A stretch of DNA of 64,000 nucleotides from Natrarchaeobius chitinivorans (GCF_003841505.1 NZ_REGA01000001.1:372001-436000), one strand, 5' to 3'; counted from the first letter of the stretch, positions 54,306 to 63,089 are shown. Notes: a model not told the origin generated them from the letters alone. Made by a program: numbers and translations.

Positions 54306-54476
54306 ATGAAATCAGTCCGGAAGGCACTGCGTGAAGGCGACCTCGAGAAAGACACCTACGATCGCCTCGTCTGTAGCGAGTGCGAAAAGCCCCTGAAGAC
54401 TGAGAACGATCCAAACGAGATCAAAACCGTTCGGATCTGTCCGGATTGCGACGCCGAGTGGAAAGAGATCCGATAG
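54306..54476 (+). CDS. HVO_0758-type zinc finger protein
   Basis: 56 residues from MKSVRKALREGDLEKDTYDR. Two Cys pairs (CSECEKPL and CPDCDAEW) form a zinc ribbon with an N-terminal basic helix. It belongs to a haloarchaeal family of tiny zinc-finger proteins of unknown function. The sequence upstream at 54155-54205 holds a short imperfect palindrome ending ATTCGTATGA, similar to an F1 end. Confidence 0.85.
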   Translation: MKSVRKALREGDLEKDTYDRLVCSECEKPLKTENDPNEIKTVRICPDCDAEWKEIR

Positions 54477-54583
54477 TCGCCGAATCCGTCACGGACCGAT
54501 CGTATCGCGGTCGTCCACGGACGACAGTCAGAGTGCAACCGTTCGTGGGCGTCACGGTGACCCGGTATCGCCGGCGTGGCGTT

Positions 54584-55780
54584 TTATCGCTCGCCGGCCA
54601 GTGCGGAAAAGAGCCGTTCTTCGAACTCGGTCTTGTCGACCCCCTTCGACGGGCCGATCCCCCGCATGTGATCGACCGAGAGCTGACCGCCGCCCATTCG
54701 CGCGTGCCCGCCGGCGTTCGCCATCGGAATGTCGCTGACCGCGTGTCTGAGTGTCTCCCCCATGTGGACCCGGTCGTCGCGGGAGCGACCGGACAGGTGA
54801 ATCGTTCCGTCGCTTTCGCCGTAGACGACGACCGCCGTGACTCCCTCGAGATGCATGAGTTCGTCCGCGGCCTGTGGGATCGCGTCGACGTTCGAAATCG
54901 TGCCGACGTCACAGATCGCGAACGGGCCTTCCACCCGCTTTTCGGTGATCGCAGTCGCCTTGATCTGTAACACGTCGTCGCTGACCTGCGGGTTGGCGAT
55001 CCGCTCGAGCAGGTCCTCGTCGATCGTATCGAAGAGGTACGCGCTGGCGTCGAACTCGGCGTTCGAACAGCCGTTCGTCAGGTGGTTCGTGTCGGCAAGG
55101 ATGCCGTACAGAAGGCCGGTCGCGAGTTCCGACGTGAGTACGAAGTCACCACCGTCGTCGTCTTCGTCGGTCTCTTTGACCGCGCCGAGTTCGTCGATGT
55201 ACTCGGCGACGATCGTCGCCGCCGCGCCGTAGCCCGTCCGAACGTCGGTGAACTTCGTCCCCGCTCCGTTTCCGGGGTGGTGGTCGACGACGGCGACCGG
55301 TTCGACGGTCTGTGCCCCGGTGAACCCCCGCGGCGTGTTGTGATCGACCAGTACGACAGCCTCGGAGGCGAGTTCGGAACTCGATTCGACGGTCTCGAGG
55401 TCGAGACCGAGGACGGTCCGGAACGCGCGGTTTTCCTGGTGTCGAATCTCACCGGAGTATTGCAGCGTCGTTTCGGTGTCGACCGAGTCGGCGATCGCAG
55501 CGACTCCCATCGCACACGCCATCGCGTCGGGATCGGGGTTCGGATGCATCAAAACGGCCACCTCGTCGTAGCCGGCCAGCACGCGCTTGAGACGAGCGCC
55601 GGGCGGACGGCGGAACCAACTTACGAGCCACCACCCCCCGAGCAACAGACCGGCGACGGCGAGGACCAGAAGAGAGAGAATCAGCGGATCGAGCGATGAA
55701 AGAGTTTCGACAACACCCTCGAGCGAGGAGACGTCTACCCCGACGAGCGTACCATGTGCCGGGGCGTCCGAATGGTCCAT
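54584..55780 (-). CDS. Membrane-anchored DHH/DHHA1 phosphoesterase
   Basis: 398 residues from MDHSDAPAHG; a GTG three codons earlier is also possible. A transmembrane helix (LILSLLVLAVAGLLLGGWWL) precedes the DHH domain with HPNPDPDAMACAMG, VVLVDHNTPRG and VAVVDHHPGNG. A DHHA1 domain follows, with ANAGGHARMGGGQLSVD (GGH motif). Relatives degrade short oligonucleotides or cyclic dinucleotides; the membrane anchor plus DHH/DHHA1 recalls c-di-AMP phosphodiesterases such as GdpP. Haloarchaea make c-di-AMP, so this is a candidate, not proof. Confidence 0.88.
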   Translation of the reverse strand: MDHSDAPAHGTLVGVDVSSLEGVVETLSSLDPLILSLLVLAVAGLLLGGWWLVSWFRRPPGARLKRVLAGYDEVAVLMHPNPDPDAMACAMGVAAIADSVDTETTLQYSGEIRHQENRAFRTVLGLDLETVESSSELASEAVVLVDHNTPRGFTGAQTVEPVAVVDHHPGNGAGTKFTDVRTGYGAAATIVAEYIDELGAVKETDEDDDGGDFVLTSELATGLLYGILADTNHLTNGCSNAEFDASAYLFDTIDEDLLERIANPQVSDDVLQIKATAITEKRVEGPFAICDVGTISNVDAIPQAADELMHLEGVTAVVVYGESDGTIHLSGRSRDDRVHMGETLRHAVSDIPMANAGGHARMGGGQLSVDHMRGIGPSKGVDKTEFEERLFSALAGER

Positions 55781-55864
55781 ATCGGACACTCAAATCGAAT
55801 ACCCATGAAATTTCCCCCGATTTTGATGTGTTTTGGCGTCCGAACCACGTCCGACGGGGTGCGG

Positions 55865-56749
55865 TCAACGTACGTAGTCGTCGATCGCGTCGCGATACCC
55901 CTCGCGAAACGTCGGATAGCTGGGCTCGTAGCCGAGCGCTCGGAGTTTCTCGTTTGAACACCGCTTGCTCGTCAGGAGTCGTCGTCTGGCGGCCTCCGAG
56001 AGATCGTCCGCGAGTCGCTCGGCTTTCGTCCGCTTTGGCGGCTGTTCGACGCCGCACTCGTCGGCCAGCCAGTCGGCGAACGACCACTTGTCGACGGGTT
56101 CGTCGTCGACTACCTGCACCGCTTCGGCGCGCGCGAGATCCTCCGCGAGCAGATAGCGGACCGCTCCGGCGGCGTCGTCCCGGTGAACCATGTTCAGGTA
56201 TCCCTCAGTAACCGGCCCCTCGAGGTACCGCTCGAGGCGGTATCGGTCGGGCCCGTAGAGGCCGGCGTACCGCGCGACGGTTCCGTCGAAGCCGTACTCC
56301 GGCGGGTGCTCGAGTGCGATCCGTTCGGCCTCCGCGAGCACCGCCGTCTTCTCGGTCGTCGGCTCGAGCGGCGTCTCCTCGTCGACCCAGTCGCCGTCGT
56401 GATCGCCGTGAACGCCCGTCGAAGAGGTGTAGATCAGCCGTTCGGGCGGGTTTTCCCGTTCCCCGAACGATTCGATCGCGGTTCGGAGCCCCTCGACGTA
56501 CACCTCGCGCGCGGCGTCGGCCCCGCGACCGCCGCTGCTGGCGGCGAAGACGATCGCGTCGGCATTCGGAACGGCCGCGAGGTCGTCCGCGTCGGTGACG
56601 TCCGCCCGGACCCCGTCGAATCCGGCGTCCTCGATCCGCCGAACGCCGTCCGCGGAGCGCCGAACGCCGGTTACGGTGTGGCCGCGCTCGACGAGCTGTC
56701 GGCCCAGCTCGAGTCCGACGTATCCACAGCCCAGAATTGCGATCTCCAT
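55865..56749 (-). CDS. NAD(P)-dependent epimerase/dehydratase-like SDR protein
   Basis: 294 residues. The Rossmann motif is IAILGCGYVGLELGRQL with GVRRSADGVRRI, and the SDR segment LIYTSSTGVHGDHDGDWVDE holds the serine of the active site. VARYAGLYGPDRYRLERYLE follows, with the usual Tyr-Lys pair not clearly seen. It is of the extended, atypical SDR (YeeZ-like) group. The substrate is unknown. Confidence 0.85.
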   Translation of the reverse strand: MEIAILGCGYVGLELGRQLVERGHTVTGVRRSADGVRRIEDAGFDGVRADVTDADDLAAVPNADAIVFAASSGGRGADAAREVYVEGLRTAIESFGERENPPERLIYTSSTGVHGDHDGDWVDEETPLEPTTEKTAVLAEAERIALEHPPEYGFDGTVARYAGLYGPDRYRLERYLEGPVTEGYLNMVHRDDAAGAVRYLLAEDLARAEAVQVVDDEPVDKWSFADWLADECGVEQPPKRTKAERLADDLSEAARRRLLTSKRCSNEKLRALGYEPSYPTFREGYRDAIDDYVR

Positions 56750-56817
56750 ACGGCAATTCGCCGGCCGTCGAGCATAATAGCACCGCTCGCGGCATCCTCA
56801 CGTCGAGCAGACGCCAG

Positions 56818-57243
56818 TCAGGGCATCCCGTCGACGATCACGTACTGGAGGTGGACGTACTCCGCGAACGACATCGGCGCGCGGCGCTCGATCTTTTGCT
56901 GGATCTCCTTGGCGTCCAGATCCATCTCGAGTTCGCTCTCGACTGCGTCGACGTCGAGAACGGCGGTCGACATGCCGAGCAACAGGTGTTCACAGGCCAT
57001 CGTCACGATGGTCTCCGGGTCCGCCGTCCCGTCCGCGAGCGACTGGATCGCAGCCGCCTCCTCGAGCGAGATGTCGGGCGACTCGCCCGCCTGTAGCGCC
57101 TCGACATCTTCGCGGTCGACGTCGGTCCGCTCGGCGACCGTCGCCGGGTCGCGGCGCTCGAGGACGGTCTCGAGGTCCGCGTCGTACTCCGCTCGCAGTT
57201 CGCCGGGCGAGCCGGGGACGGACGTCCGCTGTTCGTGGAACAT
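56818..57243 (-). CDS. DUF5791 protein
   Basis: 141 residues from MFHEQRTSVPGSPGELRA; upstream codons to 57282 are less likely. It is acidic and helical with a small HTH-like region (ERTDVDREDVEALQAGESPD) and a C-terminal MSFAEYVHLQYVIVDGMP. This is a haloarchaeal family of unknown function. It precedes the region of 57-bp repeats. Confidence 0.8.
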   Translation of the reverse strand: MFHEQRTSVPGSPGELRAEYDADLETVLERRDPATVAERTDVDREDVEALQAGESPDISLEEAAAIQSLADGTADPETIVTMACEHLLLGMSTAVLDVDAVESELEMDLDAKEIQQKIERRAPMSFAEYVHLQYVIVDGMP

Positions 57244-57356
57244 ATCGGGACTGACAGCGGTCGTCCTCAAGTGAGTTACCATCCCGAGTCCGGAGGACGC
57301 CGGGTCGGACGGATCTCGAGCCGTCGGACAGGTTCGCTGTGACCAGACGTGTGTCA

Positions 57357-57690
57357 GCTATCGTAGCCACTGCAGGTCAGTGGACACCCGATCGCACGAG
57401 GAGAGCGCGGTTCGGAGCGCACGCGGTTCGGAGCGTACGCGGTTCGGAGCGAGTGGAACGAGCGAGAACCGCGGAACAGCGAGCGGGGAACGAAGTGACC
57501 CGTGAGCGAGTGAAACGAGCGAGAACCGCGGAACAGCGAACGGGGAACGCAGTGACCCGTGAGCGAACGAAGTGAGCGAGAACCGCGAAATGGCAAGTGG
57601 GGAACGCAGTGACCCGTGAGCGAGTGAAACGAGCGAGAACCGCGGATAGTACGATCAGTGTGTGGATGGTTGGAATAATTTATGACACGA
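57357..57690 (-). repeat. Expanded F2 element containing a 57-bp minisatellite
   Basis: The outer end GCTATCGTAGCCACTG at 57357 is the F2 right end reversed, then GACACCCGATCGCACGAG is its inner arm. Next come three 16-bp repeats of cggttcggagcgcacg (57408-57455), then 3.5 units of 57 bp, and the opposite arm GTACGATCAGTGTGTGGAT with the tail ggttggaataattta. The whole unit is the mirror image of the copy at 30541. It fills most of the gap between the DUF5791 gene and cetZ. Confidence 0.7.
57447..57645. repeat. 57-bp tandem repeats, 3.5 units
   Basis: Units start at 57447, 57504 and 57561 with a partial at 57618; the core is gagcgagaaccgcggaacag. 57 is a multiple of 3, and one frame stays open ([19 protein letters not shown]), but with this composition that is probably incidental. 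There are no unique spacers, so it is not a CRISPR array. Confidence 0.8.
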
Positions 57691-57761
57691 TCCGGCACTC
57701 GGCGGAACGTGACGGATAGATTATCGGAACGTTCAACTTGCCTCACTCGTATGACGGTCGT

Positions 57762-58844
57762 ATGAAAGTCGCCCTGATCGGAGTCGGTCAGGCCGGTGGG
57801 AAAGTCACCGAACGGCTCACCCGGTTCGACGCGAACATGGGTTTCGATGCCGTCCAGGGTGCCCTGGCCGTCAACTCCGCAGAACCAGACCTCCACTCCC
57901 TCGAGTTCGTCGATACGCAGCTGATCGGTGCAGACCGTGTGAACGGTCACGGTGTCGGCGGCGATAACGAACTCGGGGCCGAGATCATGCAATCGGACAT
58001 CCAGCAGGTACTCGGCCAGTTGGATGGACGAATCACCTCACACTCCGAGGCGATCTTCGTGATCGCCGGCCTCGGCGGCGGGACGGGAAGCGGCGGCGCT
58101 CCCGTTCTCGTTCACAACCTGAAACAGGTGTACGACGTACCGGTCTACGCCATCGGAGTTCTGCCGGGACGCAACGAAGGAGCGCTCTATCAGGCGAACG
58201 CCGGCCGCTCGCTGAAAACGTTGCTCAGGGAAGCCGACTCGACGCTTCTGATCGACAACGACGCCTGGCACGAACAGGGAGAGAGCGTCGAGAGCGCCTT
58301 CGAATCGATAAACGACAAGATCGCCCGCCGCATCGGGCTGTTGTTCGCATCGGGCGAAGCGACCGAGGGGGTCGGCGAGAGCGTCGTCGACTCGAGTGAG
58401 GTGATCAACACGCTTCGCTCGGGAGGCGTCTCGGTGCTTGGATACGCGAGCGAACTCGCGGCCGAGGACAGCGGCGAGAACATTCAGGTCGCGATGAGTG
58501 TCGCGAGACAGGCGCTGCTGACGGGGGCGAGTATGCCGAACGCAACGTCCGCCGACGCCGCGTTGCTCGTCATCGCCGGCCAGCCGGATCGGATCCCCCG
58601 AAAAGGGGTCGAACGGGCTCGTCGGTGGGTCGAAGACGAAACGGACAGCATGCAGGTTCGCGGGGGTGACTTCCCCATCGACAGCGACCGTCTCGGTGCG
58701 CTGGTCCTCCTCGGCGGGGCCGAGCGGTCCGATCGCCTCGACGAGTTCATGCAACGCGCCCGCGAGGCGAGCAAGAAAGAACAGCGCAGCGTCGAGGAAA
58801 ACGTCGAACAGTTCACCGACGATCGTATCGAAAATCTGTTCTGA
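57762..58844 (+). CDS. cetZ: CetZ, tubulin/FtsZ-superfamily protein
   Basis: 360 residues from MKVALIGVGQAGGKVTERL. The GTPase tubulin signature GLGGGTGSGG is at residues 103-112, and the N-terminal GVGQAGGKV is typical of CetZ rather than FtsZ. An AVNSAEPDL segment follows. CetZ proteins polymerise in a GTP-dependent way and control cell shape and motility in haloarchaea. It is a single gene, preceded by the expanded F2 element. Confidence 0.95.
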   Translation: MKVALIGVGQAGGKVTERLTRFDANMGFDAVQGALAVNSAEPDLHSLEFVDTQLIGADRVNGHGVGGDNELGAEIMQSDIQQVLGQLDGRITSHSEAIFVIAGLGGGTGSGGAPVLVHNLKQVYDVPVYAIGVLPGRNEGALYQANAGRSLKTLLREADSTLLIDNDAWHEQGESVESAFESINDKIARRIGLLFASGEATEGVGESVVDSSEVINTLRSGGVSVLGYASELAAEDSGENIQVAMSVARQALLTGASMPNATSADAALLVIAGQPDRIPRKGVERARRWVEDETDSMQVRGGDFPIDSDRLGALVLLGGAERSDRLDEFMQRAREASKKEQRSVEENVEQFTDDRIENLF

Positions 58845-59348
58845 GCGACTCTAGTAATCGTTGAAACGACTCCGCTTGCTCGCACGCAGGCGGCCAACGC
58901 CACCAGTGTTGGCCGCTGATCCGCCAGTGCTGGCCGCTGATACGCGAGCGGGAGCGCAACGACGGGAAACGACTTCGATATCACGGACCCGTTGCGGCGA
59001 CCGACCGCCTCGAGACCGGCAGAAAACTAATTCGGTCGCGTGTACCTTTATATGCAGTCCACCACTCCTTGTTAGTGTCCAACACGGCCAATGAGCCGTC
59101 TGTTAACGGTTTTCACGGCTTTTCCGATCGGTACATTTAAATTACAGGCGACAGTACTCACGGGTACCAGAACGCCACCGGGGCGCGTATCGCTCGACGA
59201 TCGATGACAGGAAATCTTATTCACCGAGGTTTCGCAGATCGTGAGCGGACGCTCTCGACGGACGACCGCTGGGCGCCGATATTTCACCGACGCGCCAGCC
59301 GTCAGTCGCCGTCCCGGTGCGGGTATGGCATAGAGGTTTGACTAACAC
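58845..59348. other. Intergenic region with two promoter-like sites
   Basis: 504 bp without a clear gene. A 21-bp direct repeat (ccagtgttggccgctgatcc and its copy) lies at 58903-58944. A TATA-like TTTATATG at 59047-59054 precedes a short hairpin, GCCGT/ACGGC plus TTTT (59095-59123). A second TATA, ATTTAAATTA, is at 59135-59144. A 37-codon frame (MSRLLTVFTAFPIGTFK, from 59091) overlaps the hairpin but shows no family. The layout could be a short RNA followed by the promoter of the next gene. Confidence 0.4.
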
Positions 59349-60230
59349 ATGGTAGACGAATCGAAAAACATCGAACTGACAGAAGACGACCTCGCGAACA
59401 AATCGAAAGGACAGCTCATCAAAATGGCCGGCCAGCTCCGGGATCGACGAAACGATCTCAACCAGATGGCCTCCGAGCGAGCCTCGAAACGCGACGATCT
59501 CAACGCGAAGACGCGTGAGAAAGTCGACGAGGCACAGGAACACCGCGAGAAACGCGACGAGCTAAACGAGCAGGTCCAGGAACACAAGGACAAGCGAAAC
59601 GAGCTCAACGCGGAGGCCAATGAGCTGTTCGACAAGGTCGAGAAGCTCAAGTCGGATATGGAACTCGACGAGGGCAAAGACCTCGAGCAACTCGAGGACG
59701 AAATCGAGCAACTCGAGTTCAAACAGCAGACGGAGGTCCTCTCGAGCGAGGAGGAAAAAGAGCTCATCGAGAAGATCGAGTCGAAACGGGAGGAGTACGA
59801 AGATCGCAAGTCGAAACTCGACCAGAACGAGGATCTCGAAGGACTCGTCGAGGAAGCTGAAGAGGTCCGCTCGGAAGCGTCCAAACACCACCAGAAGGTC
59901 ACCGAACTCGCGGACAAGGCCCAGGAACATCACAACCAGATGATCGAGGCCTACCGCGAAGCCGACGACATCCGCGACGAGGCCGACGAGATGCACGAGA
60001 GCTTCGTCGAGGCCCAGGAGGCCGCCGACCAGCACCACGAGGACTTCGTGCGCGTCCAGAAGCGCCTGCGCGAACTGGACAAAGAAGAGGAAGAAGAGCG
60101 CAAGTCCGAACGCGACAAGAAAAAGGAAGAGGCCAAAGAGGAGGCCGAGGAGATTTATCAGAAGTTCAAGGAAGGCGAGACCCTCGACACCGAGGACCTG
60201 ATGAAACTCCAGAAGACGGGACTGCTCTAG
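59349..60230 (+). CDS. Conserved archaeal coiled-coil protein
   Basis: 293 residues, almost entirely charged heptad sequence (for example KRDELNEQVQEHKDKRNELN, then EDEIEQLEFKQQTEVLSSEEE). Two long coiled-coil arms are separated near residues 125-165, as in a folded-back hairpin. It ends GETLDTEDLMKLQKTGLL. I recognise it as a widespread archaeal family, sometimes misannotated as phosphoserine phosphatase, of uncertain function. There is no membrane segment. Confidence 0.8.
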   Translation: MVDESKNIELTEDDLANKSKGQLIKMAGQLRDRRNDLNQMASERASKRDDLNAKTREKVDEAQEHREKRDELNEQVQEHKDKRNELNAEANELFDKVEKLKSDMELDEGKDLEQLEDEIEQLEFKQQTEVLSSEEEKELIEKIESKREEYEDRKSKLDQNEDLEGLVEEAEEVRSEASKHHQKVTELADKAQEHHNQMIEAYREADDIRDEADEMHESFVEAQEAADQHHEDFVRVQKRLRELDKEEEEERKSERDKKKEEAKEEAEEIYQKFKEGETLDTEDLMKLQKTGLL

Positions 60231-60412
60231 ACGCGGTCGTCACTTCGATTCGTCTTCCGTCAGTTTTCGGCCTGGCGTGAACGTTGTCCCAGCACCAGGC
60301 CCCGCAGACGGCGGTTGCGGTGGGCGAGTCTACTGTCACCATTACCTAAACCGAGGCGCTAATGCCCCTTCCTCAGCGAGCGCCGAAGGCGCGAGCAGGG
60401 AGGGGATACAGC

Positions 60413-60469
60413 GTCCCCAGAAATCTTCGATTTCTGGTGTGCGAACGAGACGCGGAGCGTCTCGTCAAC
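60413..60469 (+). repeat. 57-bp double-hairpin element in the tnpB left region
   Basis: Perfect hairpins CAGAAATC-TTC-GATTTCTG and CGAGACGC-GGA-GCGTCTCG are joined by gtgtgcgaa, with flanking gtcc and caac as in the copy inside the tnpB remnant (30269-30323). Stem sequences differ between copies but complementarity is kept. Confidence 0.65.
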
Positions 60470-60559
60470 GCCGCACGTGTTTCTTGGACTGCTCTACAGC
60501 AGGCCCGCAGGCCCATGCTATCGGTAGCCTTATGTTTCTACCTAGTGTAAACATTGGTA

Positions 60560-60709
60560 ATGGATCGGTACGAGGTCGAAGGCCACGAAGTCCACGAAGC
60601 CGAAGTCAAACCAACCGGGAACGGCGCTCACGTACTTGTTCCCAAGCGGTGGCGCGGTGCCACCGTCAAGGTCGTCCGCGTCACCGATCCGTCCGACGAA
60701 GACGAGTAG
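60560..60709 (+). CDS. DUF2080 transposon-associated small protein
   Basis: 49 residues: MDRYEVEGHEVHEAEVKPTG at the start, then GAHVLVPKRWRGATVKVVRV and an acidic end. It matches the DUF2080 family, regularly found just before tnpB in haloarchaeal elements. It resembles an AbrB/MazE-like beta strand arrangement, so it may be a small DNA-binding regulator; that is inference. Its stop is 3 nt before the tnpB ATG. Confidence 0.8.
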   Translation: MDRYEVEGHEVHEAEVKPTGNGAHVLVPKRWRGATVKVVRVTDPSDEDE

Positions 60710-60712
60710 ACC

Positions 60713-61942
60713 ATGCGATACAACTACAGGTATCGGCTCAATCCGACCGATGAACTCGACGACCGATTAGCGTGGACTGTCGATACCTGCCGACAGGTCT
60801 ACAACCACTTCCTGCACCGACTCAACCGCGAGGACGGCACGTCGGCCTACTCCGAGCAGTCGGTCCTTCCCGACCTCAAGAACTGGTGGACCGAGTTGAA
60901 GGGGGTCCACTCCAAGGTGTTACAGAAGGTCGTCCAACGGCTGTACGACAACCTCTCGACGCTGAAGGCGCGGAAGGACAACGGCTACCGCGTCGGCGAA
61001 CTCAAGTGGAAAGGCCCGCAGGAATATCGCTCGATCAAGTACAGTCAAACCGGCTTCGAACTCAACAACACGAGTGGCCGTACTGTACTCTCTCTTTCAA
61101 AAATCGGCGATATTCCGATGGTCTACCACCGAGACGTTCCCGACGACGCCACGATCAAAGAGGTCGTCGTCAAGCAGGAACCGACCGGCGAGTGGTTCGC
61201 CGTCCTTGGAATCGAAACCGAAGACGACGCACCGCCGAAGCCCAAGACACTCGAGGACTGTGTCGGAATCGACGTGGGTATTCTGAAGTACGCCCACGAC
61301 ACCGATGGAACAGCCGTCGAACGTCCTGACCTCTCGGACGAACGCGAACGGCTGGAACGCGAGCAACGGAAACTCTCTCGGAAAGAGCATGGGTCGGAGA
61401 ACTCCCGCAAACAACAGCGAGTCGTCGCCAAGCGCTACGCCGACCTGAAGCGCAAGCGCCAGGACTTCCTGCACAAGCTCTCGGCGTACTACGCTCGAGA
61501 GTACGACCTCGTGGCGGTCGAAGACCTCGACGCGAAGGGGCTGATGGAACTCCCGCCGAACAGCCGCAACCGTGCCGGGGCGGCGTGGGGAACGTTCCTC
61601 CGGATGCTCGAGTACAAGTGCGAACGCGAAGGCACGCACTTCGTCGCCGTCGATCCAGCCGGAACGACAAAAGAGTGTGCAGCCTGCGGTGTCTCGGCCA
61701 ACAAACCACTGTGGGTCCGCGAACACTCCTGTCCTTCCTGTGGCTTCACGGCTGACAGGGACTGGAATGCGGCCTACAACATCTTGGTACGCGGACTGAA
61801 GCAAGTAGGGACGGGCTGTCCCGAATCAACGCCTGCGGAGACTGCGCTCCCTACGGGAACCGATTCGGTTCCTGCAAAGCGCGTCGTGGAAACAGGAAGC
61901 CCCACCCTCAAGGAGCGAACGGCGTCAGCCGTGAGCGAGTAG
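60713..61942 (+). CDS. tnpB: TnpB, RNA-guided nuclease of an IS200/IS605-type element
   Basis: 409 residues, full length. The N-terminal helix-turn-helix/WED region (RYRLNPTDELDDRLAWTVD) is followed by the RuvC nuclease with all three acidic residues in place: Asp187 (GIDVGILKYA), Glu270 (VAVEDLDAKG) and Asp350 (ADRDWNAAYNI). A zinc ribbon has CAACG and CPSCG (322-343). Family members are reprogrammed by a right-end RNA and cleave DNA at the empty donor site, helping the element persist. The C-terminus (VVETGSPTLKERTASAVSE) is typical of haloarchaeal copies. The guide RNA would overlap its 3' end near 61850-61965. Confidence 0.92.
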   Translation: MRYNYRYRLNPTDELDDRLAWTVDTCRQVYNHFLHRLNREDGTSAYSEQSVLPDLKNWWTELKGVHSKVLQKVVQRLYDNLSTLKARKDNGYRVGELKWKGPQEYRSIKYSQTGFELNNTSGRTVLSLSKIGDIPMVYHRDVPDDATIKEVVVKQEPTGEWFAVLGIETEDDAPPKPKTLEDCVGIDVGILKYAHDTDGTAVERPDLSDERERLEREQRKLSRKEHGSENSRKQQRVVAKRYADLKRKRQDFLHKLSAYYAREYDLVAVEDLDAKGLMELPPNSRNRAGAAWGTFLRMLEYKCEREGTHFVAVDPAGTTKECAACGVSANKPLWVREHSCPSCGFTADRDWNAAYNILVRGLKQVGTGCPESTPAETALPTGTDSVPAKRVVETGSPTLKERTASAVSE

Positions 61943-62096
61943 GGTGGGGAGGAAGTCACAGTGTTCGGTACTGGAGTCCCAACTATCGGGACTCGAGACG
62001 GGCGGTCCCGGTAGATTCCACGCGCACGGACAGCCGACAACGCACTTTTTAACAGTTCGGGCCGTCCAACGTTCGGTATGACTCGAGGTGAGATCG

Positions 62097-63089
62097 ATGG
62101 TCAGTAAAACCGGGGTCGGTCGACTCGCGATCGTTCTGTCGGCGGTGGTACTGTTCGCCGTCGTCGGTGTGGGACTGTTCGTCATGTATCCGGAGACGCT
62201 TGCGGACCTGTTCGGCGTCGTCCTCGCGATCGGCGTGTTGCTCGCCGGTCTCAAGATCGCAGGAAACGTCGCCGGATCGTTGTTTCCCGGCTACGACGTC
62301 GCCGAGGTCGCCGTCGAGGGGCCGATCACTCGCGACGGCGGCGGACGGTTCCCCTCGAGTCCGGGCTCGACGCCCGCCGACGATATCGTCGAACAGATCG
62401 ACCGAGCCGAGGAGGACGACAACGTCCGTGCGCTCCTGTTGAAGTTGAACACGCCCGGCGGCGAAGTCGTCCCGAGCGACGATATCAGGCTCGCGGCCGA
62501 GCGCTTCGACGGGCCGACGGTCGCGTACGCCACCGACGTCTGTGCGAGCGGCGGCTACTGGATCGCAAGCGGCTGTGACGAACTCTGGGCGCGCGAGGGA
62601 TCGATCGTCGGTTCGATCGGCGTCATCGGCTCCCGGGTGAACGCCAGCGAACTCGCGGAGAAGGTCGGCCTCTCCTACGAGCGACTCGCCGCAGGCGAGT
62701 ACAAGGACGCGGGCACGCCGCTGAAGGAACTCGAAGAAGACGAACGCGAGTACCTCCAGGGAGTGATCGACGACTACTACGAGACGTTCGTCGAACGCGT
62801 CAGCGACGGACGCGACCTCGAGCCGGAGTTCGTCCGTGAGACCGAGGCGCGCATCTACCTCGGTGACTCCGCTCACGAACTGGGTCTCGTCGACGAGTTG
62901 GGCACTCGTCGCGACATCGAGGACGAACTCGCTGACCGGCTCGGAACCGACGACGTGGCAGTCGAGGAGTTCGAACCTCAGCGGCCGCTGATGGCTCGCG
63001 TCGGTGCCGGAGCGAGAGGGATCGCCTACGCCTTCGGAGCCGGCATCGCCGGGCTGGCCGAACAGCGGGAGTTTCGTCTCCGACTCTGA
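62097..63089 (+). CDS. sppA: Signal peptide peptidase SppA
   Basis: 330 residues from MVSKTGVGRLAIVLS; a GTG at 62088 is less likely. Two N-terminal hydrophobic stretches anchor it in the membrane. The S49 protease domain has the catalytic Ser in YATDVCASGGYWIASGCDEL and the general-base Lys in YERLAAGEYKDAGTPLKE, with IVGSIGVIGSRVNASELAEK before it. SppA degrades leftover signal peptides. The stop codon TGA is also the left target repeat of an F1 element. Confidence 0.93.
   Translation: MVSKTGVGRLAIVLSAVVLFAVVGVGLFVMYPETLADLFGVVLAIGVLLAGLKIAGNVAGSLFPGYDVAEVAVEGPITRDGGGRFPSSPGSTPADDIVEQIDRAEEDDNVRALLLKLNTPGGEVVPSDDIRLAAERFDGPTVAYATDVCASGGYWIASGCDELWAREGSIVGSIGVIGSRVNASELAEKVGLSYERLAAGEYKDAGTPLKELEEDEREYLQGVIDDYYETFVERVSDGRDLEPEFVRETEARIYLGDSAHELGLVDELGTRRDIEDELADRLGTDDVAVEEFEPQRPLMARVGAGARGIAYAFGAGIAGLAEQREFRLRL

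Larger units (their letters stand above)
60330..61965 (+). mobile_element. IS200/IS605-like element with tnpB and no tnpA
   Basis: It contains a left region of hairpins (60330-60540), a 49-codon DUF2080 gene and a full tnpB. It lies between the coiled-coil gene and sppA. The left boundary is placed near accattacctaaaccgagg and the right near agtagggtggggaggaagtc after the tnpB stop; both are estimates. Without a Y1 transposase gene it would depend on tnpA in trans. Confidence 0.65.

Noticed and set aside
57447-57645. CRISPR-like repeat array
   Set aside because: Units are directly contiguous with no unique spacers, and no cas genes are near.
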